The notes beneath the pieces were generated by a model, which had not been told where the DNA came from, did not search any database, and saw nothing but the letters and a program-made list of their open reading frames with translations. From Coccinella septempunctata (taxonomy: Eukaryota > Arthropoda > Insecta > Coleoptera > Coccinellidae), in assembly GCF_907165205.1 (NCBI RefSeq), contig NC_058196.1:33274501-33338500 (forward strand): a stretch of DNA of 64,000 nucleotides, in the 5' to 3' direction. Both the position numbers and the translations under genes were made by a program. Positions 43,750 to 55,685 of this stretch are shown in pieces. How positions within the stretch are numbered: the first letter of the stretch is position 1; every line of letters starts with the position of its first letter.

Positions 43750-46700
43750 ATGGAAGATATCAACTGTCTAGGTGTTACTTTCTTGAGAAACTTCGATTCT
43801 GCTAATTTGGCTAGAGTAGAAGCAGTTTCTCAAGATGCCTCAGGTAAATGTTAAAATAAATCATTTCAGTGGAGATATTTCCAGTCTTCGATAAATAAAT
43901 TGATATTATCCGCAGTGTACATCAACTCTGGAAGTCATACCAGCACGAGTACCAAAACCTTACCTGATATTCCAGACTGTGAATACAACATATGGACAAA
44001 ACCAGATTGTGGTGGCACTGAATTCGAGAATGGCAACAGGACTTGGTTTTATTTCGGGATGAGAGGTTTGTTAGGACAATTTTTCATTGCCAGAACAAAT
44101 CTAGGTAGCATTTTACCCGAGTTTCTCATATTGAGGTATATTCTGATCGAATTACAGTATTTAAATGATCAAAGTAATGAAATTGTTCTATAAAAAATAG
44201 AGAGAATGATCAATTTTGTACCTTTTGGGCTGTATGATTTTCAGTCAAGAAATTGAAGAATATGAATGTGTGTGGGATAAGATTCCTCAAAATTTTGAAT
44301 GTTTACTTGAAGGAATTAGGGCAATCTGTTGATGTTATGGAGTATTTAATAGTCAAGTGAATTTTGCAGCGAATGCCTCGTCCCTCTTGGTAAAGTTGAA
44401 CATAGTCAATCTCAATAAACAAGCAAAAATGTACAGTCAGGGGATGTGCCCTGTTTATAAAGTAGTACCATCTAGAACTGGATGGGATAGGATACGAGAT
44501 AAGCCAACATACACTGTAAGTGTCCTTGCTGTTTTGACCATTTACAGAGTGAGCCAACACTCTCAAATATCTCGTGTTGTAACAAATTGATCGATTCAAA
44601 CTCCTGGTTGGCTCACACTGTATCTTTAACCTTGAAACGATGGAAATTTGACGATATTTTCTTTTTTCGACGGTTAGAACGAAGACGACATATTCACCCT
44701 CAGTTTCAAATATCGCACCCCCGAAAACCACCAGGCAGTTACCTATTTCGCTTTCACCTACCCCTTCTCCTACAACGATATCCAGAAGATGCTGGGTAAC
44801 ATCGACGCAAAGTTCGCCAGCATGCCGTTGGCGGAAAACGACGACATATATTACGTGCGAGAATGCGCTTGCCTGTCGCTCGACAAGAGGAGGGTGGACC
44901 TGCTGACCATAACCTCGAAATACGGCATGTCGAACGCGAGGGAGACCAGGCTCAAGAACCTGTTCACCGACGAGAACGTTCAGAGACCGTTTAGGTTTCC
45001 CAACAAGAAGGTGAGTTTCAGCCAGGCATTCACGTCAAAAACGGAGTTGCAAGACTTTCTTATGAAATGACAACATCGTCTAGTGTTGTCAACGTTACTG
45101 ACGTGGAGATTCGGTCAATTGTTTCATGCCTTGCTTCGATCAGGATACTTTTATGTGTGGTGGAGGTGCAAGACGCATGTTTTTCAGGTTATATTCATAT
45201 CGGCCAGAGTGCATCCGGGTGAAACGCCGTCCAGTTTCGTGTTCAACGGGCTGTTGCACCTGTTGCTCAACAGGGACGATCCCATAGCCGTAGCGCTTCG
45301 TAGGATGTACGTCTTCAAGCTGATACCCTGTCTGAATCCGGACGGGGTCGCTAGAGGTCACTATCGTACCGATTCTAGAGGAGTTAACCTGAACAGGATG
45401 TACCTGAATCCGTCTCTGTCTCTCCACCCTTCGATATTCGCCGCCAGAGCTCTGATCAGGTACGTGCTGCATGCGGGGTGACGCTTCGCTACATCTTTCC
45501 CCTTGCTAGGTACTATCACTACGGATACGACAAGGCGGACACGATCACCCTATGCCCGAACTGTGCCGATCCCGGCCAAGCGGAATTCAATATGGCGGAA
45601 ACGGAGGACAATCAGTGCGGAAACGTCATCAGTTCGAAGGTTTCCCACATGAGTCTGGAAGAGAACGGAAACCCGATGTGGAAATGTGAGTTTTCGAAGG
45701 TTAGGGCTCAAGAATTATTGATATCTCGGACGGCTGTGGAAAATCCAAATTATGTTGGTAATAACCGTCGAGATTTCGAGTTGCGGAATTTAGGTTGGTA
45801 GTGGGATTGAACATAGACTCATGGAACATAGATTTCTATGATTGAATCAAAGAGTATCAACTCTTTAATTGAACCCATTGAACGCTATGGTTCCCATAGA
45901 GTTCAATGATTGAACCAAAGAGTATCAAGCACAGAACACCAATATAATCAGTCAAGTCTTTGATTGAACTACAGAAATTATTATTAGCTCTCTTTCGTGA
46001 CTTTTTGCGTCTGGATTTCTAAAGCCTGTCATAGAGATCGATAATTCTTGACGCAAGTTGTTGAAATTTTTGTTCTGTATGGGGTATAATCGATCAAGGC
46101 GAGTCCGTATGTTTTATTCCAGTCAAGAGACTCTGTACCATTTGCGGGACGCCGCTGAAACTGTCATCCAGCAACGAGAGCCTGGAAAAATTGAACGGTA
46201 AGGGCGACGTGAACCCGGCCGATTCGGGACTCTTCCTCTACATGGACCTGCACGGGCACGCTTCCAAGAAGGGCATCTTCATTTACGGCAACCACTTCGA
46301 GACGCCCGAACAGAACGTCGAGTGCATGCTGCTGGCCAAGTTGATGTCCATCAACAACCACAACTTTCACTTCACCGCCTGCAACTTTAGCGAGAGAAAC
46401 ATGTTCATCAAGTAAGGAAAAATTCGTTGACATTTGACATTGACACTTGACGTTTATGAACGTCAACTGTCACTTATTTTTTCTGTTGGCGTTTATGGAA
46501 CATTATTGTGTCTCGCGTTACAGAGATAAACGTGACGGGCTGAGCAGAGCCGGTTCCGGAAGGGTCGCCATCTCGACCTTGACGGGACTGATAAAGAGCT
46601 ACACCCTGGAGTGCAATTACAACACGGGCAGGATAGTGAACGTGCTCCCGCCCACCGTGAAGGAGCGGCAGCAGAAAGGCTACGCCCTCCCGGTGCCGCC

Positions 46701-48680
46701 CAAGTACTCCCCGACCGTCTTCGAAGAGGTGACAGTCCGATCCGGACCAAATCGCCCAAAATTGACGTTGTCGTGTTTCAGGTGGGCCGATCGCTGGGCG
46801 CCTCCATCCTGGACCTGACCGGTAACAACCCGCTGACCAGGCTCCCGCATTCCGAATTTCACACCCTCACCGGCGTGATGGACTGGATAAGGACCAACTG
46901 CATCCAGGAGTTTGGAGAGGCGAGGTCCAAGACGAAAACGAGCTTATCTCAGGTACGAAAGAAAAAGTCAAGCTCTACCGCTCACGAAGACGTTACCATA
47001 CACTCGTGCAATCTGTCGTGATCCGATTTGTCCTTGTGTGAATCTGCGCGTTTCGAGGTTAGGTCTATCGCTCTCTATGGGCTGCGGGGGCGGGGCTAAT
47101 TTTGACGTGTAACTAGGTTAACTTCGATTAATGGCCAACTGCGTGTGATTTTTCGAAAATGTTGATCTGGCTAAATTAAGTAGTCAATTTTTTCTTCGAT
47201 TTTGGACTGTTTGACTTTGAGGATAGGGATATAATCTCTAACCCAGTAGAATTTTACCGTACTGAATGAAAATCTTGCCAATTTAATACAGATCGGGGTG
47301 GAAATTCCTTCGAGGTTGCTTGGAAATTTCTTCGTGTGCATTTAACATGTTTCTGGGGTGTTTCAGTTTCAGAGAGGGATGCGCTCCCGTAAGGGGCAGG
47401 GAGAGGACTTTGCAAAGATAATTAATCAAAGAAACGCTTATTAGAAGAAGATAAATCAAGTGTATGTTTCTCTCTGTTCAAGATTCACACAATGACGATA
47501 AAATACTTTTGGGAATTGTTATTTGAACGTCGTTTTGTACATCTGTTATTGCAATTGTGTAAAAATTTTATCGTGTAATTTTTATATTTTCATATTAAAT
47601 CTTCTCATTCATAATGTATATTTTATTTTGGTTTGTTCTGCTTCTTTCGTATGGGTCTGTTTGAGCAAGGATTAAGATTTGAATTCGGTGCCTCTTTTTG
47701 TAGTTTTGATGTTTCTAATCTAGTTTTGTCCCTTTGCTGGGAAAACTTTATTTTATATATCTGATGTGATATTAATTTCTCTTATCTACACCTGTTTTTT
47801 TCTTTTAATAGTGTAAATTAAAATGTATTTCAGTGTTCAATATGAAAAAATCTTCCAGAAGGAGGTATAAATGTGTAAGAAATATCTCTTTTATCTTCTA
47901 TCTGAACTCAGGTAACTAACTGATACATGATACCATGTGGATCAGAACCAAGAACATCTGCCTCTGTTGGGTTCATTTTCCTTTAATATTTTTTCAGATT
48001 TTCTGTTTCAGGGTGGAAAAAGACGACAAAGAATCAGATCAACTTCCTCCAGCACGATCTACAATAAGACTTTACCAAGAAACAGACCATCGTCGGTACC
48101 TATTGAACGTAAAGAGAATATAATATTCGAGAATGAACCGTTCAAGGCGAGCTCTTCGGGTAAAATTCCGAAGCGGAAATCTAGCCTGAAAATACAGAAG
48201 GCAATCCTAAAGAAGAACAAGACGAAGTTGAATTTACAGTTGAAATGTAAAAATTCGAACGCCGAGAAAGGTAAGGGTAAGAGTAAGTCTCCGGCCTTGG
48301 TGACTGGTAGACAGATGGACATCACTACCAAGTTCGCAACTGTCGAAGACAACCAGTTACTGACGGAAACCGTCAAAACTGAAGTGGATCCTTGCAAGTT
48401 CCAACCGGGGAAGTCTTTCGTGGAAAAGACTTTATTTTCCTGGAATGTTACGGCGACTACAACATTGAACGATCCGTTCAACGATGAAAAATCCTTGGGT
48501 TTCTTGAAGAATCCTTCGGAACCAGGATCGAGTTCTGGTCCTCGCATGAATGCCTTCTCCAAAAATGCCTTCTTTAACAAGAGTAAAAAGCTGGCTTTGA
48601 GGAGGATTGGTACGAACGTTGAGAGTTCCGCCAAGGCCGAGAAGGTGAAGAAGAAAAAGAGACTGGTGAAAAAACACTGA
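43750..48680 (+). CDS. AGBL5: Cytosolic carboxypeptidase 5 (AGBL5), tubulin deglutamylase
   Basis: M14-family metallocarboxypeptidase that removes branch-point glutamates from tubulin side chains. Exons: 43750-43843, 43916-44065, 44370-44515, 44678-45010, 45188-45459, 45510-45685, 46123-46411, 46524-46728, 46782-46952, 48012-48680, giving 834 residues. The CCP N-domain is clear (WTKPDCGGTEFENGNRTWFY, LNKQAKMYSQGMCPV, YPFSYNDIQKML). Zinc ligands are in RVHPGETPSSF (H..E) and the MDLHGHASKKG histidine; substrate-binding NPDGVARGHYRTDSRGVNLN is intact and the catalytic Glu is in SYTLECNYN. A Cys-bearing insertion (LCPNCADPG, CTICGTPL) separates the zinc ligands, as in CCP5. The final exon is Lys-rich (KRKSSLKIQKAILKKNK). 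Reading through the exon 9 donor instead would end at 47021. Exons 4-9 are markedly more GC-rich than 1-3. Confidence 0.93.
45800..45960. repeat. Palindromic repeat cluster in AGBL5 intron 6
   Basis: TTGAACTCTATGG-type pieces appear in both orientations: ATTGAACGCTATGG, CCATAGAGTTCAATGATTGAA and CAGAACACC. GAATCAAAGAGTATCAAC is repeated within 80 bases as GAACCAAAGAGTATCAAGC. Same family as 13252-13436 and 17706-17892. Confidence 0.55.
46953..47021 (+). other. Alternative short C-terminus of AGBL5
   Basis: If the donor at 46953 (CAG|GTACGA) is not used, the frame stays open for 22 residues (VRKKKSSSTAHEDV...) and stops at 47021. That would give a protein lacking the 222-residue Lys-rich tail. 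Support is only the open frame; no polyadenylation signal could be tied to it. Confidence 0.35.
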
Positions 48681-49524
48681 TGGTTGGTTTCTTGGTGATA
48701 AGTTTTGTGATTTCAAGCAGCTTTACGATTTGTGGTTCAGTAAGTTCAGATTTTTTTCTCCCTTGTACAAATCTAAATCATTTAATTTCGTTAGTTTAGG
48801 TTTGTTGATTGACAGAGTATAATTTATTTGCATCGATTTCCAATAAATATCATGACAACAATAATTGTTTTCTTTCTTCCATCCCAAACAGAGACAATTC
48901 TCTATGATCCCAAACCTTCAGTAATCTACCACAGAATCAAAGATTACTTGACTCTATAATCTTTGCACAGAATACAATTATTAATGTTCTGTGATATTAT
49001 ACAATGTTCTGTGATCGATACCGATAAGATTATTCTGTGAACTTTCAATGTCATTGAAAACGATAATTAAAGTTTATGGTGGATGCGCTTCGTAATAAAT
49101 GTAAAACGAAGTTTTTCAGGATATTCACAGGCTATTTCATAATTTTTCCCTAGTTAACTATTGAAAAAGGGATTCACTAGAAACCATTTATGGGATAAAG
49201 GAATAAGTATGTAGGGATAAGTTATCGGCCATCATAAACCAACAAAACCCATGGCATTTCCACTAAAATTTTAAGGAACGTATGCGCTCCTCCACCAAAA
49301 AGCGTGCAATCAAAGCTTCCTGCCGCATTCCACAGATGGACGACCAACCCATGCCCATTGCCCATGCACATACCATCGTGGTTTGATATTTCACAACGGT
49401 ATCCAACAACAAATGAGAAAACAATTTCAATTGGCTTACTAGTGGGAGCGGTTGCTGGTACACTAAATGATGAGTAATTGTTATTATCGTATTGTAATTT
49501 CTGTTGGAGAATTTTTGTGATAAA
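48681..49524. other. Intergenic region between AGBL5 and the Ly6 gene
   Basis: Contains AGBL5 3' UTR (AATAAATATCATG near 48842) and a palindromic cluster near 48900-49040 with ACCACAGAATCAAAG and repeated AATGTTCTGTGAT. No gene is recognised. A minus-strand frame crossing this region and the Ly6 exon has no supporting features. Confidence 0.5.
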
Positions 49525-52186
49525 ATGGTTTCTTTGAGGTACATGGACCTTTTGTGTTTTTTGATAGTTTGTGCAGCTTTGTTTACTATATGTGAGTACG
49601 TCATAATTAATACTATTCCCTAATTTAAATTGTTACCAGAAATGAGCATAAACGGTTTTTAAAAGGAAAGTTCGAAGGCACGCGAATTGTTTACAATGTT
49701 GATTTTAGCGATATTCCCAAACTGTTCTTTATTTCTTTTCAAATAAAAATAAAATATTTCCCTCATTACTTTTAATCGCAGGTTATGATAAATTTTAAAC
49801 AGGTTGAACGCTTATGATATAATGACAGGTGTTGAATTCGAGAAGAATTTCTGAAATGCTTGCTATGATCAGAAGTTTTTTCGAATAATAAACATTTTTA
49901 TTTCAAAATCATGAATCACTGCGGTTTGATGATTATTCAACAGAAGTTATTGAAATAAAAGATACGATCCGAAAAAAAAATAAGTTTTGACTCGACCTTA
50001 GATGGATTTAAATAAAATTTTCGAACATGTACCATTTCTAATTAATCCTCTGTGGAGATGTCCTCTTGAGTCATAAATTATTCATCAATTGCTGATTGTT
50101 ATTCACTTGAACTCATTAAATAGTCAATTTACAACTTTCATTACTTCATTCAGAGCAGTAGAACTCAAGCTTTTGATCCATCGAAAAGTTTCTGGGAATT
50201 TTGGATTGAAAATTTAATTTCAAAATCTTATAGTTTGAGGTTTTTCATAATTTGACTAAATTCTAGATGGAAGTTATTATAGTAAACCTTCAATGAAAAG
50301 GGGAAAACCCTTTTTTCTTTACCATTCGTAACATTGATGATTAATCAAGTTCAGAGTTTCCTTGTTAATCAAAACGTGACTGTAAAGAACAAAAAATACC
50401 TAGACGTATATGCGAAGTAATGCCTTTATGTTGATCGATAATTCTTCAAGATGAAATGCCCTCTTGATTTTTTACGCACGTAAAAATGGTACGCTATTAT
50501 AAGAGCTTTGCTAATGATGCTCACTAATGAGCGATGCTGAAGGGGCATATTCTTTGCCTTTGAAAAGTGCCGTCTCGGCAATCAAGTGGAATTTAAGTAA
50601 ATGAAACATGTAGCAATGAGAAAAAATTAAGCAAATCTGGAAATTGTCATTCGTTTCTTTCCTTCCATTTTCATTATTCCTCTTTGTGATTTAAAGAGAT
50701 TTTCCAGAGAGCTCATTTTTTAAAATTCAAGTCGTTGTGTTCGGCTTGTCATGAAAGGCCTGTTTAGACATGTATGTTATCCAGAATTTTCACAGGTATT
50801 CAACTTCATATCGGGATATCCAGATCAATGAACTGAAAAGATAATAAGCCTTTGTTCGATTTTTCAGTGGCCTGTTTTCTTCAGGAAAGTTGGAAATTCA
50901 AGCAACGGGTGTCAAAGAAATTTAATTTCGTTGTCCGGTAAACAATTTTTTAGCAAAATGTTTTCGTTTATTGAATCTATTAATATACTGATGAGTATTC
51001 TTATTTATATAGAGATATCTAAATGGTCTAAAATAAGTAAACATAAGATAATTAATCTTCAGAGCAAAAGATAAGACTATTTTTATTCTTACCATTATCA
51101 TTCCCGAACGCATCATCTCTTGTCAAATCTAAAAGTCACGCATGACACATGACGTACGGTTCTTTGTTGTGTCAACAAATTCACGTATGCAATTTGAATC
51201 CTTGCCACGTAAAAAAGATGCGAATTTCAAAACTTTCCCAGGAACTGTATTCGAGTTGACAACGTTCGAAAGATTCGCTTTTGAGCTTTCCTGATCTGCT
51301 AAAATACAGGTACTTATTTTGATTGTTTTTCGAATCTGTAGCTGCTGCTATCGAATGCTATCAGTGCACTGGTAGCGATCCCGAAAGGCCATTCCAGTGC
51401 AACGAATGGCTTACAGACGATATAGATTTAAAACCAGAATCATGCGACTCCGTTTATGACGCTAAGTACTGCGTAAAGCACTATGGACGTTTCGAAGGTA
51501 TTCAATGAAGGGTCTGGTTAAAAAACTAACCAAACATTGAAGTCTGTTTTACTAATTCGGGATGAAAAACTTACAAATGTGTCAATAACAATCATGTACT
51601 CTTCATTTCTTATTGCTAACCACTAACTATACTAATCTATCATGCTTTTTAACCTATGCTGGATTAACTGGGAACTGCAGCTTCTGCGATACTTTGCTAT
51701 CAGTGTACGGCAGCAGATTCTGTTGATTGCTCCGATGGAATGGTCCATATGGGAGGTATAGAACCTCAGAGTTGCGACAATGTTTTTGAGGCACAATACT
51801 GTGTGAAATCTACCAGTTTACACAGTGAGTAATGTGAATATCACCACGAAATTTGATAGTGGGTCTAGTTTTTAGATTAATTTATTGTGTCTCTGTAGAT
51901 AGGCATCCCTTGGTATTTCCTCACTAACTATTTGAATATTTGCGTGTTTAGATCAAAACTGTACATTTTTCTTACAGGAGGAATAGGTGCCAAGCGCTTC
52001 TGTTCATCTTTAGATCTGGGCAACTACTGCAATTATGTCAAACAGCCCGGGGACCTTCTGACGTATCGAACTTGCATCTACACCTGCACAGGAGACGGAT
52101 GCAATCCAGCCAATAGGTCGAAATCTCACATTTTCGTTCTTTCAACAGCCTTAATCTTGACGGTTTATCGTTACCTTCAAAGATAA
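49525..52186 (+). CDS. Ly6/uPAR-domain GPI-type surface protein with alternative exons
   Basis: Three-finger Ly6 protein, expected to be secreted to the cell surface and probably GPI-anchored. Exon 1 is 49525-49591 (signal peptide MVSLRYMDLLCFLIVCAALF). Exon 2a is 51342-51497, exon 2b is 51681-51824 and exon 3 is 51978-52186. The 2a form has 143 residues, the 2b form 139. Exon 2a gives AIECYQCTGSDPERPFQCNE with later cysteines in ESCDSVYDAKYCVKH. Exon 3 gives RFCSSLDLGNYCNYV and TCIYTCTGDGCNPANR, the Ly6 CxxN signature, then a hydrophobic tail (HIFVLSTALILTVYRYL) suited to GPI attachment. Exon 1 lies 1.75 kb upstream; its link is inferred from phase and signal peptide. Which insect Ly6 paralogue it is cannot be said. 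Confidence 0.8.
49592..51341 (+). other. First intron of the Ly6 gene
   Basis: 1.75 kb of AT-rich sequence. No coding frame or repeat copy is recognised in it. Confidence 0.45.
51681..51824 (+). CDS. Alternative exon 2b of the Ly6 gene
   Basis: Flanked by AACTGCAG and GTGAGT, this 144-nt exon has the same phase as exon 2a (156 nt). It encodes a second version of the first half of the Ly6 domain: SAILCYQCTAADSVDC, then PQSCDNVFEAQYCVKSTS. The cysteine positions mirror exon 2a while loop residues differ strongly. Both join exon 3 in frame, and even inclusion of both would keep the frame, but the domain would then have one and a half copies. Mutually exclusive use is the simplest reading. Confidence 0.7.
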
Positions 52187-52256
52187 GACAAGATCTCGTA
52201 TAATAATCTCGTATAGCTTCAACTGTAGGTACTGAAATAGCCCCCAGTCTTAACCA

Positions 52257-53270
52257 ATGAGATTAAGAATGAGTCAAAAATCCATTGATCGTAAAGCGAA
52301 CGCTTTAAAATACGTAAGTTTGGTAACTTTAACCCTTCAGAATGCTGTCCTCGGTCTCAGCATGCGTTATTCTCGAACCAGAGAGGGAGATCTGTTCATT
52401 TCTTCCACGGCTGTCCTGATGGCCGAAGTGGTCAAATTGACGACTTGCTTGGCCATCGTTTACGTGGACTCCGGTGGTATCATCAAGTTGTTCGAAGCTC
52501 TTCATGCCTACATCATAAAACAACCCTTGGATACTTTGAAGGTGGGAGTTCCGTCCCTTCTTTACGTGATACAGAACAATCTGTTATATCTGTCGGCGTC
52601 GCATTTGGACGCAGCCACCTATCAGGTAACGTACCAGTTGAAAATCTTCACGACAGCCATTTTCTCGGTGTTGATCCTCAAGAAACAGCTGATACTGACG
52701 CAGTGGCTGTCTCTGGTGTCCCTGATCGGAGGCATCGTCCTCGTCCAGCTGGCCCAGGACAAGGCGCCGGCCAAAGTGCCCAACGGGATGGAGCAGAACC
52801 ACGTTATAGGCTTCCTGGCTGCCCTCGGTGCCTGTTGCCTCTCCGGCTTTGCTGGTGTGTATTTCGAGAAGATTCTGAAAGGAAGCGACATCTCGGTGTG
52901 GATGAGGAACATCCAGCTGAGTCTCCTGTCCATCCCGATAGGATTGGTCACCTGTTTCGCGCAGGACAATTCCAAAATTTTAAATCAGGGATTTTTCTTC
53001 GGTTACGACGGTTTCGTCGTGTACCTGATCGTCCTGCAGGCTACGGGGGGTCTGTTGGTAGCCTTGGTTGTCAAATACGCCGATAACATCCTCAAAGGAT
53101 TCGCGACCTCCTTAGCCATAATAATATCGTGCATTGTCTCCATTTATCTCTTCGATTTTCATCTGACCGTCAAGTTTTCCGTCGGTGCTATGTTGGTGAT
53201 ATTCGCGATTTTCTTGTACGGTTACCAACCGAAGAAAAAACAATCCCCTATCACGGCTCACAAGGTGTAG
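52257..53270 (+). CDS. Nucleotide-sugar transporter SLC35A family (UDP-Gal/UDP-GlcNAc type)
   Basis: Golgi antiporter importing UDP-galactose and/or UDP-GlcNAc for glycosylation. It is one exon of 337 residues; initiation may instead be at the second Met (MSQKSIDRK, 52269), which resembles family starts better. About ten hydrophobic helices are visible. Signature stretches include KYVSLVTLTLQNAVLGLSMR, TAVLMAEVVKL, PSLLYVIQNNLLYLSASHLD, TYQVTYQLKIFTTAIFSV, GFAGVYFEKILKGSDISVW, NIQLSL and GFVVYLIVLQATGGLLVAL. KYADNILKGFATSLAIIIS is also present. It matches Drosophila Ugalt and vertebrate SLC35A2/A3; these cannot be separated by eye. The start lies only 70 bp after the Ly6 stop. An acceptor-like CTTCAACTGTAG ends at 52227, so a 5' exon may lie upstream. 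Confidence 0.9.
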   Translation: MRLRMSQKSIDRKANALKYVSLVTLTLQNAVLGLSMRYSRTREGDLFISSTAVLMAEVVKLTTCLAIVYVDSGGIIKLFEALHAYIIKQPLDTLKVGVPSLLYVIQNNLLYLSASHLDAATYQVTYQLKIFTTAIFSVLILKKQLILTQWLSLVSLIGGIVLVQLAQDKAPAKVPNGMEQNHVIGFLAALGACCLSGFAGVYFEKILKGSDISVWMRNIQLSLLSIPIGLVTCFAQDNSKILNQGFFFGYDGFVVYLIVLQATGGLLVALVVKYADNILKGFATSLAIIISCIVSIYLFDFHLTVKFSVGAMLVIFAIFLYGYQPKKKQSPITAHKV

Positions 53271-53894
53271 TTCACACTGTTTTTTTCAACGTTGAGATTA
53301 TTTTGTGCCACATTTTTCAGAAGGGTTTATTTACCGTACTTATCAAACAACAAGAAAAGATCTAAAAGTATTTTATTCGATTTCGAGTGCTTTTCAGTAC
53401 AAACATGTTGAATCACTTGAGATACGCTTAGGTTGTGTTTTTTTTTTACTAAGTTTTAAGATTTCACGTTGCATTTATATGTACATAGTTTAGCAACAGT
53501 AAATTATATCATTACAATATTGTAAGATGAAAAAAATCAATTCTTTTCCACGTTCTCAATAGATTATTTTCATCGATTACCTTTGGCAATAATTGTAGCG
53601 AATCAAAACTACGATCTTCCTATTTTATTCTGAAAGAACTTAACGATATATATATACAAGTGTGAAAATAAAAATTTTTATAAATATATATACATCTTTG
53701 ATCCTCAATACTCTCGTTAGGTTTATACTGTTTCTTCTGATCGAAATATCGAGTTACATCCTGAATTTCAACAACGCTCATCACCTTCTAAAAATAAGAC
53801 ACGTTATTAACATTGCTCGAATCATGGCAATTTTTTTTCTTCCACCACCAGAACAACCCAGTAGAACTAAACTATCTACAAGACTAAAACCATT
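53271..53894. other. Convergent 3' region between SLC35A and the mitochondrial carrier
   Basis: AT-rich 3' UTR sequence. A likely SLC35A polyadenylation signal is AAAATAAAAATTTT near 53665. No gene is recognised. Confidence 0.45.
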
Positions 53895-55329
53895 TCAATT
53901 GAGGGATCGTAGCGAACTTTCAGATACAATCTTATTCACCAATTTTTTTTGAGAACTGACGTTAGGAACTTGATTTTCTTTGGCTAACCTGTTGAAGAAA
54001 ATTTTCCCGTACTCAAAGGATGATATCATGATTGCGCAGGAAGGGGCCACCTTGACCACCCGTGGAAAGAGCCCGGCGAACAAGCCTCTGAAGCCGTGAG
54101 ATCTGCGTATGTCAAGGAATGTGTCGTAAAAGGAACCTACCATTGTTTTAGATTTACCTGAAAGCGTAAGAATCAACATAAAAAATGAATGAATAACGGG
54201 GATACTTTTCGTATGTCTGGATTTGGGAGTTTTCTAGGTAACTGGCTTCCTTACCACCATATATAGTTTTTTCCCCCAATTGGATCTGCTGGTGCGTCTT
54301 GATCACATCGAAAGGGGTAGTTATCGTCGCGGCGACCTAAAAAAATTGTGTGTACGAAGAAAAAACTGAGTATTTCAAACATACCATTCCAGCAAGTCCG
54401 CCACAAATGAAGCTTTTAGAGAAAGACGGCTGATTAGACGTCCAAAAAAGTTTTTTGAAAGTCTCGTAATTAGTCCAGTATATGGCAGAAAACGGAACAT
54501 CCCTGCATAAAGTGGGAATCACCCCCATCCATAACGCACCCACGCCATCCTGCTTGATCAGCATTTTTAATGCTCGTCCGATTTCTACAAAATTAACACT
54601 GAGATTCTTCGTAACTCGAAGCTTAGATTGATAACACACCATAATAACTTAATTTTTGTGACTGCATTTTAGTCCTTATTAACTCTAGAGGGCTCACGAG
54701 AGTGACTGAAAAAATTCTAGCTGTTCCACCAGAAATAAGGGGAATCCAAAAAGGTTGTTCCGCGAGTCCTGCATTGTGAGCATTATATTTATGTTTCAAC
54801 TTCAACCTAAATTGTTCATAAGCCACAAAATAGATTATTGTCGCAGGGATGGCTAAAACGAGGGTCGGACTTAAACCACTCCACAAAGATGTTATACCCT
54901 CTGTTTTGGTTATTTTATAAAATGCATCCTGAAATGAATGAAACTTGTCATGACTTCCTTATAACCTTCAAGGTTTAATTCACCATCGTTCCAGAGAAAT
55001 GTCCTGGCCTGGCATACCACTGTCTCTGTAAATCTTGCGGTTTGCAACCACAAAAATGATCCATCAAACCGTTACAGTATAAAAAGCATCTTGGAGTGTT
55101 TTTCTGTTGAGCCTGAAGCCTTATTTTTACTACATCCAAGGGTGTTACTAAAATTGTTGTCGTTATTTAAGAAATATCGATAAATAACTTTATTATTCAA
55201 GCAAATTTGAATACCTAATAGTGAGGTTACCACCGCACCAGTGCATGATGCTAAAGCTTGCTGTGTTGGAGTGATAAGAAAGTCCACATCTTCTTGAGCT
55301 GGTAAACTTTCTCTTTCTCCAGAGTCCAT
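53895..55329 (-). CDS. Mitochondrial carrier SLC25A39/40 (Drosophila Shawn/Tyler)
   Basis: Inner-membrane carrier of the SLC25 family; the vertebrate proteins are required for mitochondrial glutathione import. Exons (5' to 3'): 55329-55215, 55147-54984, 54928-54640, 54584-54385, 54336-54255, 54157-53895, giving 370 residues. The three tandem modules each carry the Px[D/E]xx[K/R] signature: VTPLDVVKIRLQAQ, VSPLELIRTKMQS and TTPFDVIKTHQQI. The long loop after the first signature with the CFLYCNGLMDHFCGC cysteines is typical of SLC25A39/40 and implicated in iron-sulfur sensing. Other matches are GITSLWSGLSPTLVLAIPAT and GVGALWMGVIPTLCRDVPFS. Starts 356 bp from the oppositely oriented MEK gene. 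Confidence 0.92.
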
Positions 55330-55685
55330 GGTTCCCCGCGAACTTTGTCCAATTTTTGGAAAAATTTTCTTTTATTTGGTTCTATTTACATATCTGTCTT
55401 TTGCTAACCACAGAATTCAACATGTGATTGCACAGCTGTCAAAAACATAGCGTAAATGTCAAAATTGATTTACACAAATAAAAAAAAATAAAATTTCAAC
55501 AAACCCTTTTGCCTACTCTGCATCAGAAATAAATTCACAAAAAGGTAATACTAAACCTATGTTCGCCACGAATGTTTCTTGTAACGATTCCTTTCGCTAA
55601 CTACAGCACACTAAAATTCCTGATAGAATTAAGTGATTATTCAGAAATGGAAAATAGTGGAGTTTTTTAATCTCAAAAAACCAAA

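Noticed and set aside
49263..49604. 113-residue minus-strand frame over the Ly6 first exon
   Set aside because: No domain; the plus strand there encodes a good signal peptide with a donor that fits the Ly6 exons in phase.
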